Source of the DNA: Gimesia chilikensis
GTDB lineage: Bacteria; Planctomycetota; Planctomycetia; Planctomycetales; Planctomycetaceae
Length of the DNA: 64,000 nt
NCBI RefSeq assembly: GCF_007744075.1
Contig: NZ_CP036266.1
Coordinates: forward strand, 1,665,654 to 1,729,653
Direction of reading: 5' to 3'
A model generated the notes under the pieces. The model ran no database searches. It was given only the letters and a program-made list of their open reading frames with translations, and was not told the DNA's origin. A program made the position numbers and the translations under genes. Within the stretch, counting starts at the first letter, position 1. Every line of letters starts with the position of its first letter. Positions 27,543 to 37,988 of this stretch are shown one piece after another.

Positions 27543-28274
27543 TTATTCTGACTTCTCTTTGGTGTTCTCTGCGGACTTCAGTTTCTCACCGAACTTGCTG
27601 CGGAACTTTTCCAGTTTGGGACGGATCACGAACTGGCAGTACTGCTGGTTCGGATTCAGTTTGAAATAGTCCTGATGGTAGTCTTCCGCGGGATAGAATT
27701 TCTGGAACTCGGTGATTTCAGTGACGATGGGACTTTTGAATTGTCCTGATTCATCGAGTTGTTTCTTATAAGCTGTCGCTTCTTCTTTCTGCTTCTCATT
27801 GTGATAGAAGACAGCGGAGCGATACTGTGTTCCCACGTCTGCTCCCTGGCGGTTAAGCGTGGTCGGGTCATGAGTTTCCCAGAAGACTTTCAGGATGTCA
27901 GTGAAGGGGATCACTTCAGGATCAAAGGTGACCTGAATGACCTCTGCGTGACCGGTGGTGCCGGTACAGACGGCTTTGTAAGTCGGGTTGGGGACCGCGC
28001 CTCCCGAATAGCCGGAGACGGCAGACTTGACCCCTTTGAGTTCACGGAAAACCGCCTCCGTACACCAGAAACAGCCTGAGCCGAGGGTGACGACTTCCAG
28101 ACCGTCATCTGCTTCGTGGGCAACCATTTTCACTTCCGATTGGGGCTGTTCTTCGGCGATCGCGACGGGGCGGTCTTCTTTGGAGATGGAATTTTCACAG
28201 GCGGTGAGCAGTGTGAAGAGGGTAGCGATCGATAAGACAACGAGTGCCAGCTGAGGCAGTTGTGAAAACGTCAT
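27543..28274 (-). CDS. msrA: Peptide methionine sulfoxide reductase MsrA, lipoprotein form
   Basis: A 243-residue MsrA that reduces the S-form of methionine sulfoxide. The catalytic motif GCFWC is at 67-71, with Cys68 the nucleophile. Further family motifs are VSGYSGG, GTTGHAEVIQVTFDP and FWETHDPTT. The N-terminus carries a lipoprotein signal (LFTLLTAC, Cys26), so the enzyme probably works outside the cytoplasm, anchored to a membrane, to repair oxidised envelope proteins. No msrB is present in the window. Start: ATG at 28274. It lies 111 bases beyond the acyltransferase stop on the same strand. Confidence 0.95.
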   Translation of the reverse strand: MTFSQLPQLALVVLSIATLFTLLTACENSISKEDRPVAIAEEQPQSEVKMVAHEADDGLEVVTLGSGCFWCTEAVFRELKGVKSAVSGYSGGAVPNPTYKAVCTGTTGHAEVIQVTFDPEVIPFTDILKVFWETHDPTTLNRQGADVGTQYRSAVFYHNEKQKEEATAYKKQLDESGQFKSPIVTEITEFQKFYPAEDYHQDYFKLNPNQQYCQFVIRPKLEKFRSKFGEKLKSAENTKEKSE

Positions 28275-28385
28275 TGGAGTAAAATCCCTTTACGAAAGTG
28301 CCTGAATGAAAGCAGTCTGTCATATTCTAAGCGACTGAAATCATTTTAGGCAATCCGACCGGGCAGGGACAGGGTGAAACCTGTT

Positions 28386-29591
28386 TCAGGAGCGGGCAGT
28401 CTTTTTTCCATTAAACAGAAACCGCAGGACCGGGATCCTTAAAATCAGAAAATGGTGCAGAGAGAGTGTGACCGCAAACGTGGCGATTTCCACTGCCAGA
28501 AATTTGTAACCGATGGCAATCGTGGAACTAAGCAACAGATACCCAAAGATCACCACGCAGATATGGTGGAACAGGTAGATCGAATAGGAAGCATCTGAGA
28601 GATAGCGGAAAACACGCGAGTCCCGGTTCATGAACCGGTAAAACAGAACATAACAGATATGACTGGCGAGGGCACAAATGACGCCGAAGGAATAGATGCG
28701 GAGCAGGCTTTCTGTATTAAAACCATGGGCATTCTCTTCCAGGTAATGCACGAGAACCGCCAGAGGCAGCATGCCCCACTCCCAGCGGGCGATACGATGG
28801 AATTCGTCCTGGAGTGTTTTGTCCTTGAATAACCAGAGTCCCAGCAGGAAGTAGGGGAGGAAGGTGATGAAGTCTTCCAGATTCAACAGCCCACAGCAGA
28901 GGGAGCCGTGAAAGATATTCGGAGCGATTTTGGCAGCAACATTCCACACGAGATCGGCGCAGGGGATCAGCAGCAGGAAATAACAGTTTTTACGAATACC
29001 AGCGACCAGCGGACGCATCTGCGTCCATTTCGGCAGATAGCCGGCGAGCAGAAACAGGCTGATCCCAACGGCGAAGAACTGGAGGAGCGTCAGCAGGAAC
29101 CAGAGGTGTGAGACCCACTGTCCACTCAGCCAGAGTTGTGGCAGAACCCGGGCCAGGAAGTGCCCCAACGACATCGGCTCGTGGTGCAGTACGGTCGTGC
29201 GGAAATAAAGCTCCAGCGTATTGACGATCAACGCTGTGCTTAACAGGGGGACGACAATGCGAACGAGCCGGACCTGGGTAAAGACTTTAATCCCGTATTT
29301 CTGCAGGCTCATCATCGAGAAAAAGCCGGCAATGATGAAGAACGTTGGCATCCGGAATACGTGTATGACCGAATCGAGCAGCGAAAAGAAGATCGAGTTA
29401 TGGGAATCTGAGACGATCCAGTGATCTGTGGCAGAGTAAATCAATGCCCCATGCAGGACGACTCCCAGCATCATCAGGATGGATCGCATGGAGTCCATAT
29501 AGTAAAAACGGGGTGCTGAGGACCGCGACGAATCAGATGCCGTGCATACTTCGACCGGTTCCACCGCGCTGAGAACAGAGGGTGAGTTCAT
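28386..29591 (-). CDS. Acyltransferase-3 family membrane protein (OafA/YrhL-like)
   Basis: A 401-residue integral membrane protein with about ten hydrophobic segments. It opens with the family signature FYYMDSMRSILMMLGVVLHGALIY, in which the Arg and His of the conserved RxxxxxxVxxxH motif are present, and continues with FRMPTFFIIAGFF. Members transfer acetyl or other acyl groups to cell-surface sugars, lipids or osmolytes. The ATG at 29591 is chosen with AACAGG about ten bases upstream. The same frame is open back to 29918, but those 109 residues are Ser/Pro-rich and do not look like a protein domain. Confidence 0.85.
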   Translation of the reverse strand: MNSPSVLSAVEPVEVCTASDSSRSSAPRFYYMDSMRSILMMLGVVLHGALIYSATDHWIVSDSHNSIFFSLLDSVIHVFRMPTFFIIAGFFSMMSLQKYGIKVFTQVRLVRIVVPLLSTALIVNTLELYFRTTVLHHEPMSLGHFLARVLPQLWLSGQWVSHLWFLLTLLQFFAVGISLFLLAGYLPKWTQMRPLVAGIRKNCYFLLLIPCADLVWNVAAKIAPNIFHGSLCCGLLNLEDFITFLPYFLLGLWLFKDKTLQDEFHRIARWEWGMLPLAVLVHYLEENAHGFNTESLLRIYSFGVICALASHICYVLFYRFMNRDSRVFRYLSDASYSIYLFHHICVVIFGYLLLSSTIAIGYKFLAVEIATFAVTLSLHHFLILRIPVLRFLFNGKKTARS

Positions 29592-30042
29592 CCAGGAGTA
29601 CCTGTTATGGTTTTGAACAGTTTGTGATACGCGGCGGGTATGCTTATATATATCCATCGAAGTTGATGTAGAGCGAGTAATTTTCTGTGGCAGCAGGGAA
29701 ATACTCAGGCTGCTACCCACAGTTGATCTACTATCCGGCAGAATCGAAATATTGGGCAGACCGCTCCTGAGTGATGTGCGATTTTGTTGCCAAAAAGCAA
29801 CAGGGAATTCAGCTGGATGAAAATCGGGAAGCGGCATGCTGGGGACAGCGGAATGAACTGGAGAGAGGGACAAAACAGGGAGAGTCGAGACAATTCTTGT
29901 GGGAACGGGAGTAGTCATCTGATGCAGGCTGACTACAACGGAGAGAAGTTGCTATGATGAGATTGATAGCAGGAAAGACAGGCCATCGGTTCAGCAGCGA
30001 CCGATGAGTGATTAGCCAACCAGACCAGTAGAGACATCCTGA
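29592..30042. other. Divergent intergenic region between the acyltransferase and hemH
   Basis: About 450 bases that should carry both divergent promoters. An open frame extends the acyltransferase here, but its composition is not protein-like. I see no RNA gene or repeat. Confidence 0.45.
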
Positions 30043-31065
30043 ATGAATAACGAATATGACGCGATTCTGGTAGTTTCCTTCGGGGGGCCGGAAGGGCCTG
30101 ACGATGTGATTCCCTTTCTGGAAAATGTGCTCAGGGGCAAGAATGTCCCCCGGGAGCGGATGCTGGAGGTCGCGGAGCATTACCAGCAATTCGGTGGCGT
30201 GAGTCCGATCAACGGACAGAATCGTGCCCTGATCGCGGCACTCGAAGAGGAACTGGCTGCGAACGGGCCTAAACTCCCCATCTACTGGGGAAACCGGAAC
30301 TGGCATCCGCTGCTGACGGATACGCTGGAACAGATGAAACAGGATGGCATTCAGCGGGCTCTGGGCTTCTTCACCTCGGCATTCAGCTCGTATTCGGGCT
30401 GTCGGCAGTACCGGGAAGATATCCAGCGGGCTCAGGAAGCGGTTGGGGATGGGGCTCCCGAAGTCGATAAGCTGCGGATGTTCTTTAATCATCCCGGATT
30501 TATCGAGGCCACCGTTGATCGCGCCCGGGAAGCACTGGCCGAGATCCCGGAAGAACGCCGGGAACAGGCGACAATACTGTTTTCTGCACACAGTATCCCT
30601 CTCGCGATGGCTGCGGGCTGTCGCTATGAAACCCAGCTGAAAGACGCTGCTCAGCTGGTGAGTGAACGATTGGGAACGCACCCCTGGCACCTGGTATACC
30701 AGAGCCGCAGTGGTCCGCCACATCAACCCTGGCTGGAACCCGATATCTGTGATTTCATCACCGAGCTGGGGCAGCAGGGAGAGGTTCAGGATGTCGTTAT
30801 TATTCCGATCGGCTTTGTTTCCGACCACATGGAAGTGCTGTTCGATCTGGACACAGAGGCGAAACAGGTCGGCAGTGAAGTCGGCATCCATGTCGCCCGG
30901 GCAAAAACAGTGGGAGTCCATCCCCGCTTTATCACCATGATTCGCGAATTGATCGAGGAACGCATCAGCGGTACAGATGAGCGACCCGCTTTGGGACCAT
31001 TGGGGCCGAACCATGATGTCTGTCCGGTGGACTGTTGTCTCAGGGTGACCGAAATCAAACGTTGA
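30043..31065 (+). CDS. hemH: Ferrochelatase
   Basis: A 340-residue ferrochelatase (HemH/CpfC family), which inserts Fe2+ into proto- or coproporphyrin in haem synthesis. Catalytic residues line up with the Bacillus subtilis enzyme: His183 in SAHSIP and Glu264 in FVSDHMEVLFDLD. The N-terminus AILVVSFGGPEGPDDVIPFLENVL is typical. The C-terminus has a CPVDCC cluster (C327, C331, C332), reminiscent of the [2Fe-2S] cysteines of some ferrochelatases, but one fewer than needed unless another Cys contributes. Haem supply fits the cytochrome-type proteins at 14-22 kb, though no link is shown. Start: ATG at 30043; no other haem gene is adjacent. Confidence 0.93.
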   Translation: MNNEYDAILVVSFGGPEGPDDVIPFLENVLRGKNVPRERMLEVAEHYQQFGGVSPINGQNRALIAALEEELAANGPKLPIYWGNRNWHPLLTDTLEQMKQDGIQRALGFFTSAFSSYSGCRQYREDIQRAQEAVGDGAPEVDKLRMFFNHPGFIEATVDRAREALAEIPEERREQATILFSAHSIPLAMAAGCRYETQLKDAAQLVSERLGTHPWHLVYQSRSGPPHQPWLEPDICDFITELGQQGEVQDVVIIPIGFVSDHMEVLFDLDTEAKQVGSEVGIHVARAKTVGVHPRFITMIRELIEERISGTDERPALGPLGPNHDVCPVDCCLRVTEIKR

Positions 31066-31321
31066 TCTCAGCTTGAAGCGAATGAGACAGTTGGTTTTCT
31101 CTGAATGTGTACAGAAGAATTCTGAATTCCTGCAGCATCCATGCTGGACTGAGCTTGTCAAAGCCTCATTCGTGAGAAATACTTAGCAATTGTTAGTTAC
31201 GAGTTGGAGCGCCCACCCTGCCGAGGTCTATTCCAGACATCCTGCCAGGCAGACTCACTTACCGATTTATCAATCCAGTTGTTATTGAACTGTCTTGTCC
31301 TACCGAGTTACAGGAGTTTGA

Positions 31322-32251
31322 ATGTCTACGTCTCCCAAGCGAGGATTTACCCTCATTGAGTTGTTGGTTGTAATCGCTATTATTGCGATTCTCATCGCAC
31401 TGTTGTTGCCCGCTGTGCAACAGGCACGTGAAGCGGCCCGCCGGTCGACCTGTAAGAATAATCTGAAGCAGATCGGTATCGCACTGCACAACTATCACGA
31501 TACGCATCGCCTGTTTCCTTACGGTCATATGGAAGTCAGGACCGGAAACTACAATTCATCTGCTCCTTACGGCACTTATCACTGGCGTGATACCTGGGCA
31601 CATCAGATTCTGCCCTTTGTAGACCAGGCCCCGTTATACAATAAGTACTCCGCTAATACGGCAAGCCACGTGCATCTGGTGACGGACCCGGAAATTTATA
31701 AAGCCGTGGTTCCAGTCTACCTGTGCCCCTCGGATCCTTCCACTCCGGGAAATGCCGATTCTTTGGGGCGTTCGCAGGGTAGTTATATCGGTTGCGCAGG
31801 CAATGAGGCGACGACAACAGGGGCCAACCTGAATGGAGTATTCTCTGATAACTCGAATACTAAGATTCGTGACCTGAAGGATGGCTCTTCGAATACGATT
31901 ATGGTTTCGGAGATCATCATTCGCGGAAACACTGCTTCGACAACCTACTGGGGTTGCCCGGGATGTTACGGTATCGGTGGTGCTCACGGTGAGATGACTT
32001 TCACAACCCGCGAGACCCCCAATACACCGGTTGCCGACCAGAACTATGCCTGTAAGTCAACCACATTCCCACATTCGCCTTGCGTCGTGAATACCGGGAC
32101 CAAGTATAACTTTGCCCGCAGCTATCATGTGGGGGGCGTGCATGCTCTGCTGGCCGATGGGGCCGTGCGGTTCATCTCTTCCAACATTGACCGTGGGACC
32201 TTCCAGAACCTCGGGAACAAAAAAGATGGTCAGGTTTTGGGCGAGTTTTAA
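31322..32251 (+). CDS. DUF1559 protein with type IV prepilin-like N-terminus (second copy)
   Basis: A 309-residue member of the DUF1559 family. After SPKRG comes [27 protein letters not shown], almost identical to the protein at 9045, and the C-terminus has [22 protein letters not shown]. The middle sections of the two proteins differ, as is usual for this planctomycete family. It probably forms or decorates pseudopilin-like surface structures. An ACAGGAG ribosome-binding site precedes the ATG at 31322. It stands alone, followed by a strong terminator shared with the convergent cold-shock gene. Confidence 0.92.
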   Translation: MSTSPKRGFTLIELLVVIAIIAILIALLLPAVQQAREAARRSTCKNNLKQIGIALHNYHDTHRLFPYGHMEVRTGNYNSSAPYGTYHWRDTWAHQILPFVDQAPLYNKYSANTASHVHLVTDPEIYKAVVPVYLCPSDPSTPGNADSLGRSQGSYIGCAGNEATTTGANLNGVFSDNSNTKIRDLKDGSSNTIMVSEIIIRGNTASTTYWGCPGCYGIGGAHGEMTFTTRETPNTPVADQNYACKSTTFPHSPCVVNTGTKYNFARSYHVGGVHALLADGAVRFISSNIDRGTFQNLGNKKDGQVLGEF

Positions 32252-32289
32252 GCTCCTTTGCTCTGAGTATTCACTGACAATCGTGACAC

Positions 32290-32330
32290 AAAAAAACAGC
32301 ACCGCCGGCGAAATGCCTGCGGTGCTGTTT
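32290..32330. terminator. Bidirectional terminator between the DUF1559 gene and cspA-like gene
   Basis: A hairpin of 15 pairs with one mismatch (32294-32309 with 32315-32330) and a five-base loop. Seven A residues at its left side become a T run for the minus strand, and TTTGTCATTT follows on the plus strand. It can stop both convergent transcripts, more strongly on the minus strand. Confidence 0.85.
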
Positions 32331-32370
32331 GTCATTTGAATGAGGCTTTCGTCTCAGTCTTCAGACTGTT

Positions 32371-32586
<216 letters not shown>

Positions 32587-32690
32587 TTAAAAAATGTTAC
32601 AATCCGGGAGAGGTGAAACATTCGCGTCCCCAGACTGCAAGAGTGTTCGAGTTGATTCAGGCTGTCGTCGTCTAATTAACGGGCCTGGAG

Positions 32691-32858
32691 TTATTCTGAA
32701 TCATTCAGGAATTCAGATTCGTTATCCGGTAGGAGAACCGGAGAACTTAACGGACCACTTTGCTTCAATTGATTCCGGCGTACCCGTTTGGCTTCTGCTT
32801 TCGCTTTTTTCTCTGCTTCTCGTTGACGCTTGGCATAAGTGTTCCTGTTTTTAGCGAT
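32691..32858 (-). CDS. Small basic protein with apparent ATC (or ATT) start codon
   Basis: A 55-residue frame that ends in TAA at 32693-32691. It has no in-frame ATG, GTG or TTG between the preceding stop (32915-32913) and the body. AAGGAG (32871-32866) lies seven bases before ATC (32858-32856) and four before ATT (32861-32859), so ATC is better placed. Read from ATC, the protein is MAKNRNTYAKRQREAEKKAK and so on: about 30 Lys/Arg/Glu/Ala-rich residues, probably one long charged helix, then an acidic, flexible tail. I recall similar short K/R/E-rich proteins in other bacteria but cannot name a family with certainty. It lies 54 bases after the DEAD-box helicase stop and 113 before the cold-shock gene, so an RNA-binding role is a reasonable inference. 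Confidence 0.65.
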   Translation of the reverse strand: MAKNRNTYAKRQREAEKKAKAEAKRVRRNQLKQSGPLSSPVLLPDNESEFLNDSE

Positions 32859-32912
32859 AATGTATCTCCTTGAAATTGAAAATGAAACGCTGCACCTGCA
32901 AGAGGCAAGTGA

Positions 32913-34259
<1,347 letters not shown>

Positions 34260-34933
34260 TGGTTTTCCTTAGGGAAATGTTGCAGGCCCGTCGGTGTGTT
34301 GTGCAAGTGAATCTGTGGTTGGCAGTATTCAATCAAGGGCAGGGCCTGTTTTAGTCTAATGTTAGACCGAATGTATTTTAAAGGGGCTGCAGGTGATGTT
34401 CCGTGGGAGGAGATCAGCTGAACCGGTCGGCGACAGTGCAAATCGACGGGACTTGCTGGAGAGCGGAGGAAAATACCTGGCTCTTCCAGTTTCGCTCAGG
34501 TTAGGCGGGTTGGGACCAGCGGTACCAAAAGCAAACGTCGCTTCTGTGGGAACTCCGGACAAACAAGAAAATCACGGAATTCAATGCGTCCACAACGACG
34601 CGGCAGCTTTCGACAGCGGTCAACACAACCGAGGTTGGCAGCAGGAGTGTGCGACGGGTAAGCTCGCACAGTAGAGAGGGTTACAAGAGGTTCCAGCTCT
34701 GTATTAAGACCCTCACAGGTCAGAAAACGAATCTATTTCTGTAGATCGTTACTCGCTTTGTTCTGACCAGGGTGACATGGTTGTTCCCTCAGTTCATTCG
34801 AGAGAAGCACCTTGAAGTCACGCAGAAGTATACCCTGTCTGGATCTCTTTGCCTAGAGGGATTCTTGAGAATCCCAGAATCAAGTAAAACTAAATATGTG
34901 GGGAAACAGGCAAGTTGACACCGACTTTAGCGA
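34260..34933. other. Long intergenic region with a GC-rich, possibly structured element (34380-34700)
   Basis: The flanks are AT-rich, but about 34380-34700 is GC-rich and full of inverted repeats, for example TGTGCGA (34649-34655) with TCGCACA (34665-34671), and TTGGGACC (34510-34517) with GGTACCAA (34521-34528, seven of eight pairs). Short open frames on both strands lack ribosome-binding sites and protein-like composition. It could be a non-coding RNA, the helicase leader or a dispersed repeat. I found no signature of RNase P RNA, tmRNA or SRP RNA. Confidence 0.35.
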
Positions 34934-35782
34934 TCAGTCAATCATTTCTGCCTGTTGATCCTGTTCACCGGGCAGAACCGGCGGCCTGCTGAAGGGAGTC
35001 TTCCACATGCCAAGCAGGGTCTGCCACTGGGGCTGATCAAAGTGGGGTAAACCGAAGTCGATGGTCGTCAGGTCCAGGCGCATGCGGTAGGTACGGGCCA
35101 GTCGATCCCAGAGGGAGAAGATGGTGGAATAATTCGAGTTTGTTTCCTGCGGCAGCCGCGAGTGGTGAATTTTATGCATGTCTGGAGAGACAAACAGCCA
35201 GCGGTAGAAACGATCTACCCGTCCCAGCGAAATGTTCGCATGGTGCAGTTGCGTTGAGAGGAAAACCAGAATGCCATATAGAACGAGTTGCCAGGACTGC
35301 AGGCCCAGCAGTGGAATCAACATCAGACGCAGGAGAGTGGAAATTCCCAGTTCACCCCAGTGGAAGCGGGTGGCGGTGGAGACGTCCATGTCAGGATCGC
35401 TGTGGTGCATGCGATGAAACCGCCAGAGAACCGGGATGCGGTGATTCATCCAGTGCCAGCAGAACATCCAGGCATCCAGGAGCAGAATCGCGCACAAAGT
35501 CTGCCAGAAGGGAGAGAGTGGCAACTGGTGGAGCAGCCCCCATTGATGCTGCAGCGTCCAGGCCGAGGTTGCCTCTACGGTCGAGCCAAACAGCAGTCCG
35601 AGCAGCAGAGAATTCAATACTGCCAGGGAAAGGTTGTAAAAGGCGTGACGGTAACGGTTCTCTCCGCGGAATGGTTTGAAGGCAGCCCAGCTTTCCCAGC
35701 TCCAGAGCAATGCCAGTAACACAACCGGGGTGCTGAAATAGAAGAGTGAGAGTAGTTCGGACGCTGAGAGGTCGGCAAGCAT
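34934..35782 (-). CDS. Sterol desaturase/fatty-acid hydroxylase family membrane protein
   Basis: A 282-residue membrane protein with about four to five hydrophobic segments. The di-iron histidine motifs of the fatty-acid hydroxylase superfamily are present: HWMNH near 112-116, WRFHRMHH near 122-129 and a later HKIHHS near 205. Such enzymes hydroxylate or desaturate sterols, carotenoids or fatty acids at the membrane. The substrate here is unknown; hopanoid or lipid modification is possible. Start: ATG at 35782. The FlgI-domain gene upstream on the same strand ends 119 bases away, with a hairpin (35832-35857) between them. Confidence 0.88.
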   Translation of the reverse strand: MLADLSASELLSLFYFSTPVVLLALLWSWESWAAFKPFRGENRYRHAFYNLSLAVLNSLLLGLLFGSTVEATSAWTLQHQWGLLHQLPLSPFWQTLCAILLLDAWMFCWHWMNHRIPVLWRFHRMHHSDPDMDVSTATRFHWGELGISTLLRLMLIPLLGLQSWQLVLYGILVFLSTQLHHANISLGRVDRFYRWLFVSPDMHKIHHSRLPQETNSNYSTIFSLWDRLARTYRMRLDLTTIDFGLPHFDQPQWQTLLGMWKTPFSRPPVLPGEQDQQAEMID

Positions 35783-35901
35783 GAGGGCTGAGGTTCATTT
35801 CTGAATGACGGCCGGATCTGAACCGGGGCGTGCAGACCAGCCCCGCTGGTGGTCTGCTCCCTCTATTTTCTCAGTACGAACCAGTAGAGACAAGGGACTT
35901 C

Positions 35902-37668
35902 TTATTGCTCGTGATAGTTCGCCTGGATTTTTGCCTGTTGCTGAAGTGTTCTCACCAGGGATACCTGTTGCTGACGTGGTAACTGTAACTGTTGACAGAG
36001 TGCCAGTAGATCATCCAGACGAGTGGCGCTGCCTCGGGAGTTCGGAGAAATTTCCAGCATCAGGTCCGGAAACTGAAGCCGTGCCGGTTGCAGGAAGACG
36101 GTGCCGCGTGTCTCGATACGGGCTGTTGCTGTATCAATGATGACTTCCGGCCGCTGGTCAGAACTGTTGGGGGACTGCTGGGGAATCTCGACATTTAACA
36201 ACTGTGTTGCCAGCTGCTGAGCATAGTTGGGATTCGCATCGGGCAGTGAGATCATGACGAGTCCCGAGGACTGCAGCATGGCTTTTGAGGTATTGACCAT
36301 ATTGGCTGCCAGGAAGCGATTGATCTGTTGCACAACCAGCCGACCGGTCTGGGGATCATACAGCGAGGCATTCAGGAAGAATTTCAGATGCGGAATGCCC
36401 TGGCCGGTGACCAGTCGAGGAGTGATGGCTGAACGGATCTGGGCTCCATTTTCGATTAATCCCTGAGCCTGGTTACGGCTGCGATCGGTACGGACAGGAC
36501 CGACAATCAGCGCGTCGACCTTTTTCTGATTTGAACCCTCTACGGCGACCGCTGTCGGCAGCAGGTAGCCGCCGGTTAAATTGACTTCCGGCTGGTTCGC
36601 GTTGACATAACATTCCACCTGTTGTCCCGGCTGGACACCCTGGCTGGGGATGTAAACCGTGATGGAGACATTGGCGATATTGCCAGCCTGCAGGGGGGAT
36701 TTAATATCCTGCAGGTTAATCTTCATCGCAGCAATCGATGATTTTAAAGCCCGGATGGCTTCGGGGGGAATGTTCTGATCGCCGGTCCCATTCAATCCGA
36801 CCACCAGTCCAGCGCCTGTGAGTTTAATGATTTCTGCAGGTTGGAATTCTCCCATCTGGGCCAGTTTGATTACTGGTGTGGCGGCGCTGGTTTCGGGCGG
36901 GGGAAGTTCAGCCGGCAGGTCCAGGGCAACCAGGTTTTGACTTAAGACGGTTGAGGAGAACAGCAGATTTGCATGCTGGGGGACGACCTGAATTTTCTGA
37001 TGGAGTCTGCCGCTCTGGAGTGGTTTTCCCTGGGTTTTCAGAGTGACGCCACGATAGCTGGCAATGATCTGTGTGGGAGTGTCTTTTTGAATGAGTACCG
37101 CGGAATCCATTGGTGGCGTCTGTTGCCCCGGTTGGGCAAAGTCAGCAGAGACGGCATTTGTGGTGGCAGGGCCGGTCATCGCGACCTGCTGGACAGTCCT
37201 GATATTGGCCTGGGGCGGCTTCCGGGAATTGCTGTTCTGGACGACCTGCTGGACCAGATCGGCGTCGAGCTTCAAGAGTTCTTCAAGTAGCCGGGTGCGC
37301 TGTTCTCGTGTGGTCTGGGTCAGCATCAGAATATTCAGTCCGGGGAAGATTTCCTGATTCGACTCCGAGGCTCCGGGGAGTTGGTCCTCGGTCGGCGCTG
37401 CTTTTGCCTGAGCTGTTGCGAGAGGCGCAGGTGGGGCGGCAGCCTGTTTGTCGTTGTCGATGTCGGGGAGTTCGCCGGCTGGAAAATCGAGATTCAGGTC
37501 AGGGAAGGGCGCTGATTCGGAGAGCGTTGCTTCCAGTTCCAATTCACTGGCGACCTGTTCCGCAGAGTCATCAGAACCCAGGAAACCCTGAATGGTCTGT
37601 GAAAGGAAAAACATACCGACTGCGAACAGTGCGATGCCTGAGAGTACGGAGAATTTTAAATAGCGCAT
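35902..37668 (-). CDS. FlgI-domain (flagellar P-ring-like) protein with N-terminal membrane anchor
   Basis: A 588-residue protein. A single membrane segment lies at about 5-30, followed by some 250 residues rich in Pro, Gln and Ala with little homology I can see. From about 285 to 550 it resembles FlgI, the P-ring protein of the flagellar basal body: LTGAGLVVGLNGTGDQN, GNIANVSITVYIPSQGVQPGQ and NLTGGYLLPTAVAV. True FlgI is about 370 residues, has a cleaved signal peptide and sits in a flagellar operon. Here there is a longer N-terminus and no flagellar neighbour. It may be a planctomycete FlgI relative with another envelope role. The final 40 residues include a Gln-rich helix. Confidence 0.75.
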   Translation of the reverse strand: MRYLKFSVLSGIALFAVGMFFLSQTIQGFLGSDDSAEQVASELELEATLSESAPFPDLNLDFPAGELPDIDNDKQAAAPPAPLATAQAKAAPTEDQLPGASESNQEIFPGLNILMLTQTTREQRTRLLEELLKLDADLVQQVVQNSNSRKPPQANIRTVQQVAMTGPATTNAVSADFAQPGQQTPPMDSAVLIQKDTPTQIIASYRGVTLKTQGKPLQSGRLHQKIQVVPQHANLLFSSTVLSQNLVALDLPAELPPPETSAATPVIKLAQMGEFQPAEIIKLTGAGLVVGLNGTGDQNIPPEAIRALKSSIAAMKINLQDIKSPLQAGNIANVSITVYIPSQGVQPGQQVECYVNANQPEVNLTGGYLLPTAVAVEGSNQKKVDALIVGPVRTDRSRNQAQGLIENGAQIRSAITPRLVTGQGIPHLKFFLNASLYDPQTGRLVVQQINRFLAANMVNTSKAMLQSSGLVMISLPDANPNYAQQLATQLLNVEIPQQSPNSSDQRPEVIIDTATARIETRGTVFLQPARLQFPDLMLEISPNSRGSATRLDDLLALCQQLQLPRQQQVSLVRTLQQQAKIQANYHEQ

Positions 37669-37988
37669 AGTTTCCCTCAGCCGAGGTTAGACAGGCTTAG
37701 TGATAGGAGTGGAATATGTGCAAAACTGCAAGATTTGAGAGAGAGGAGCGGGGACCTTAAGAGAAAACCAGATCTGAGTCAAGATGGGAAGTATGGATGA
37801 GAGGAATTCCATTTTACGGGTTCCTTTCATTACGGAATCTGTACAGTGCCCGGCTCTGAAATATGTGATTTCACTAATGGGAAAATGAGATGAATCGCCC
37901 CCGCGATGACAGGGCAGCTATATTGGAATTGACCCTGATAGACGTGTAATCGTACTATTCCCACATTTCACAAGTGGCAGGGAACAAG
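37669..37988. other. Divergent intergenic region, about 320 bases
   Basis: It separates the FlgI-domain gene from the glycosyltransferase gene and should hold both promoters. No gene, repeat or clear promoter pair is seen. Confidence 0.45.

Noticed and set aside
29592..29918. 109-residue N-terminal extension of the acyltransferase-3 protein
   Set aside because: The segment is Ser/Pro-rich without domain features, and the family fold begins after the ATG at 29591.
29809..31161. Open frame of 450 codons on the minus strand
   Set aside because: It is antisense to hemH, which has catalytic residues in place; no protein-like features.
34380..34700. Possible RNase P RNA, tmRNA or SRP RNA
   Set aside because: None of the conserved cores (for example GAGGAAAGTCC of RNase P, the tRNA-like ends of tmRNA, or the GGAAG-type SRP loop) can be found on either strand.
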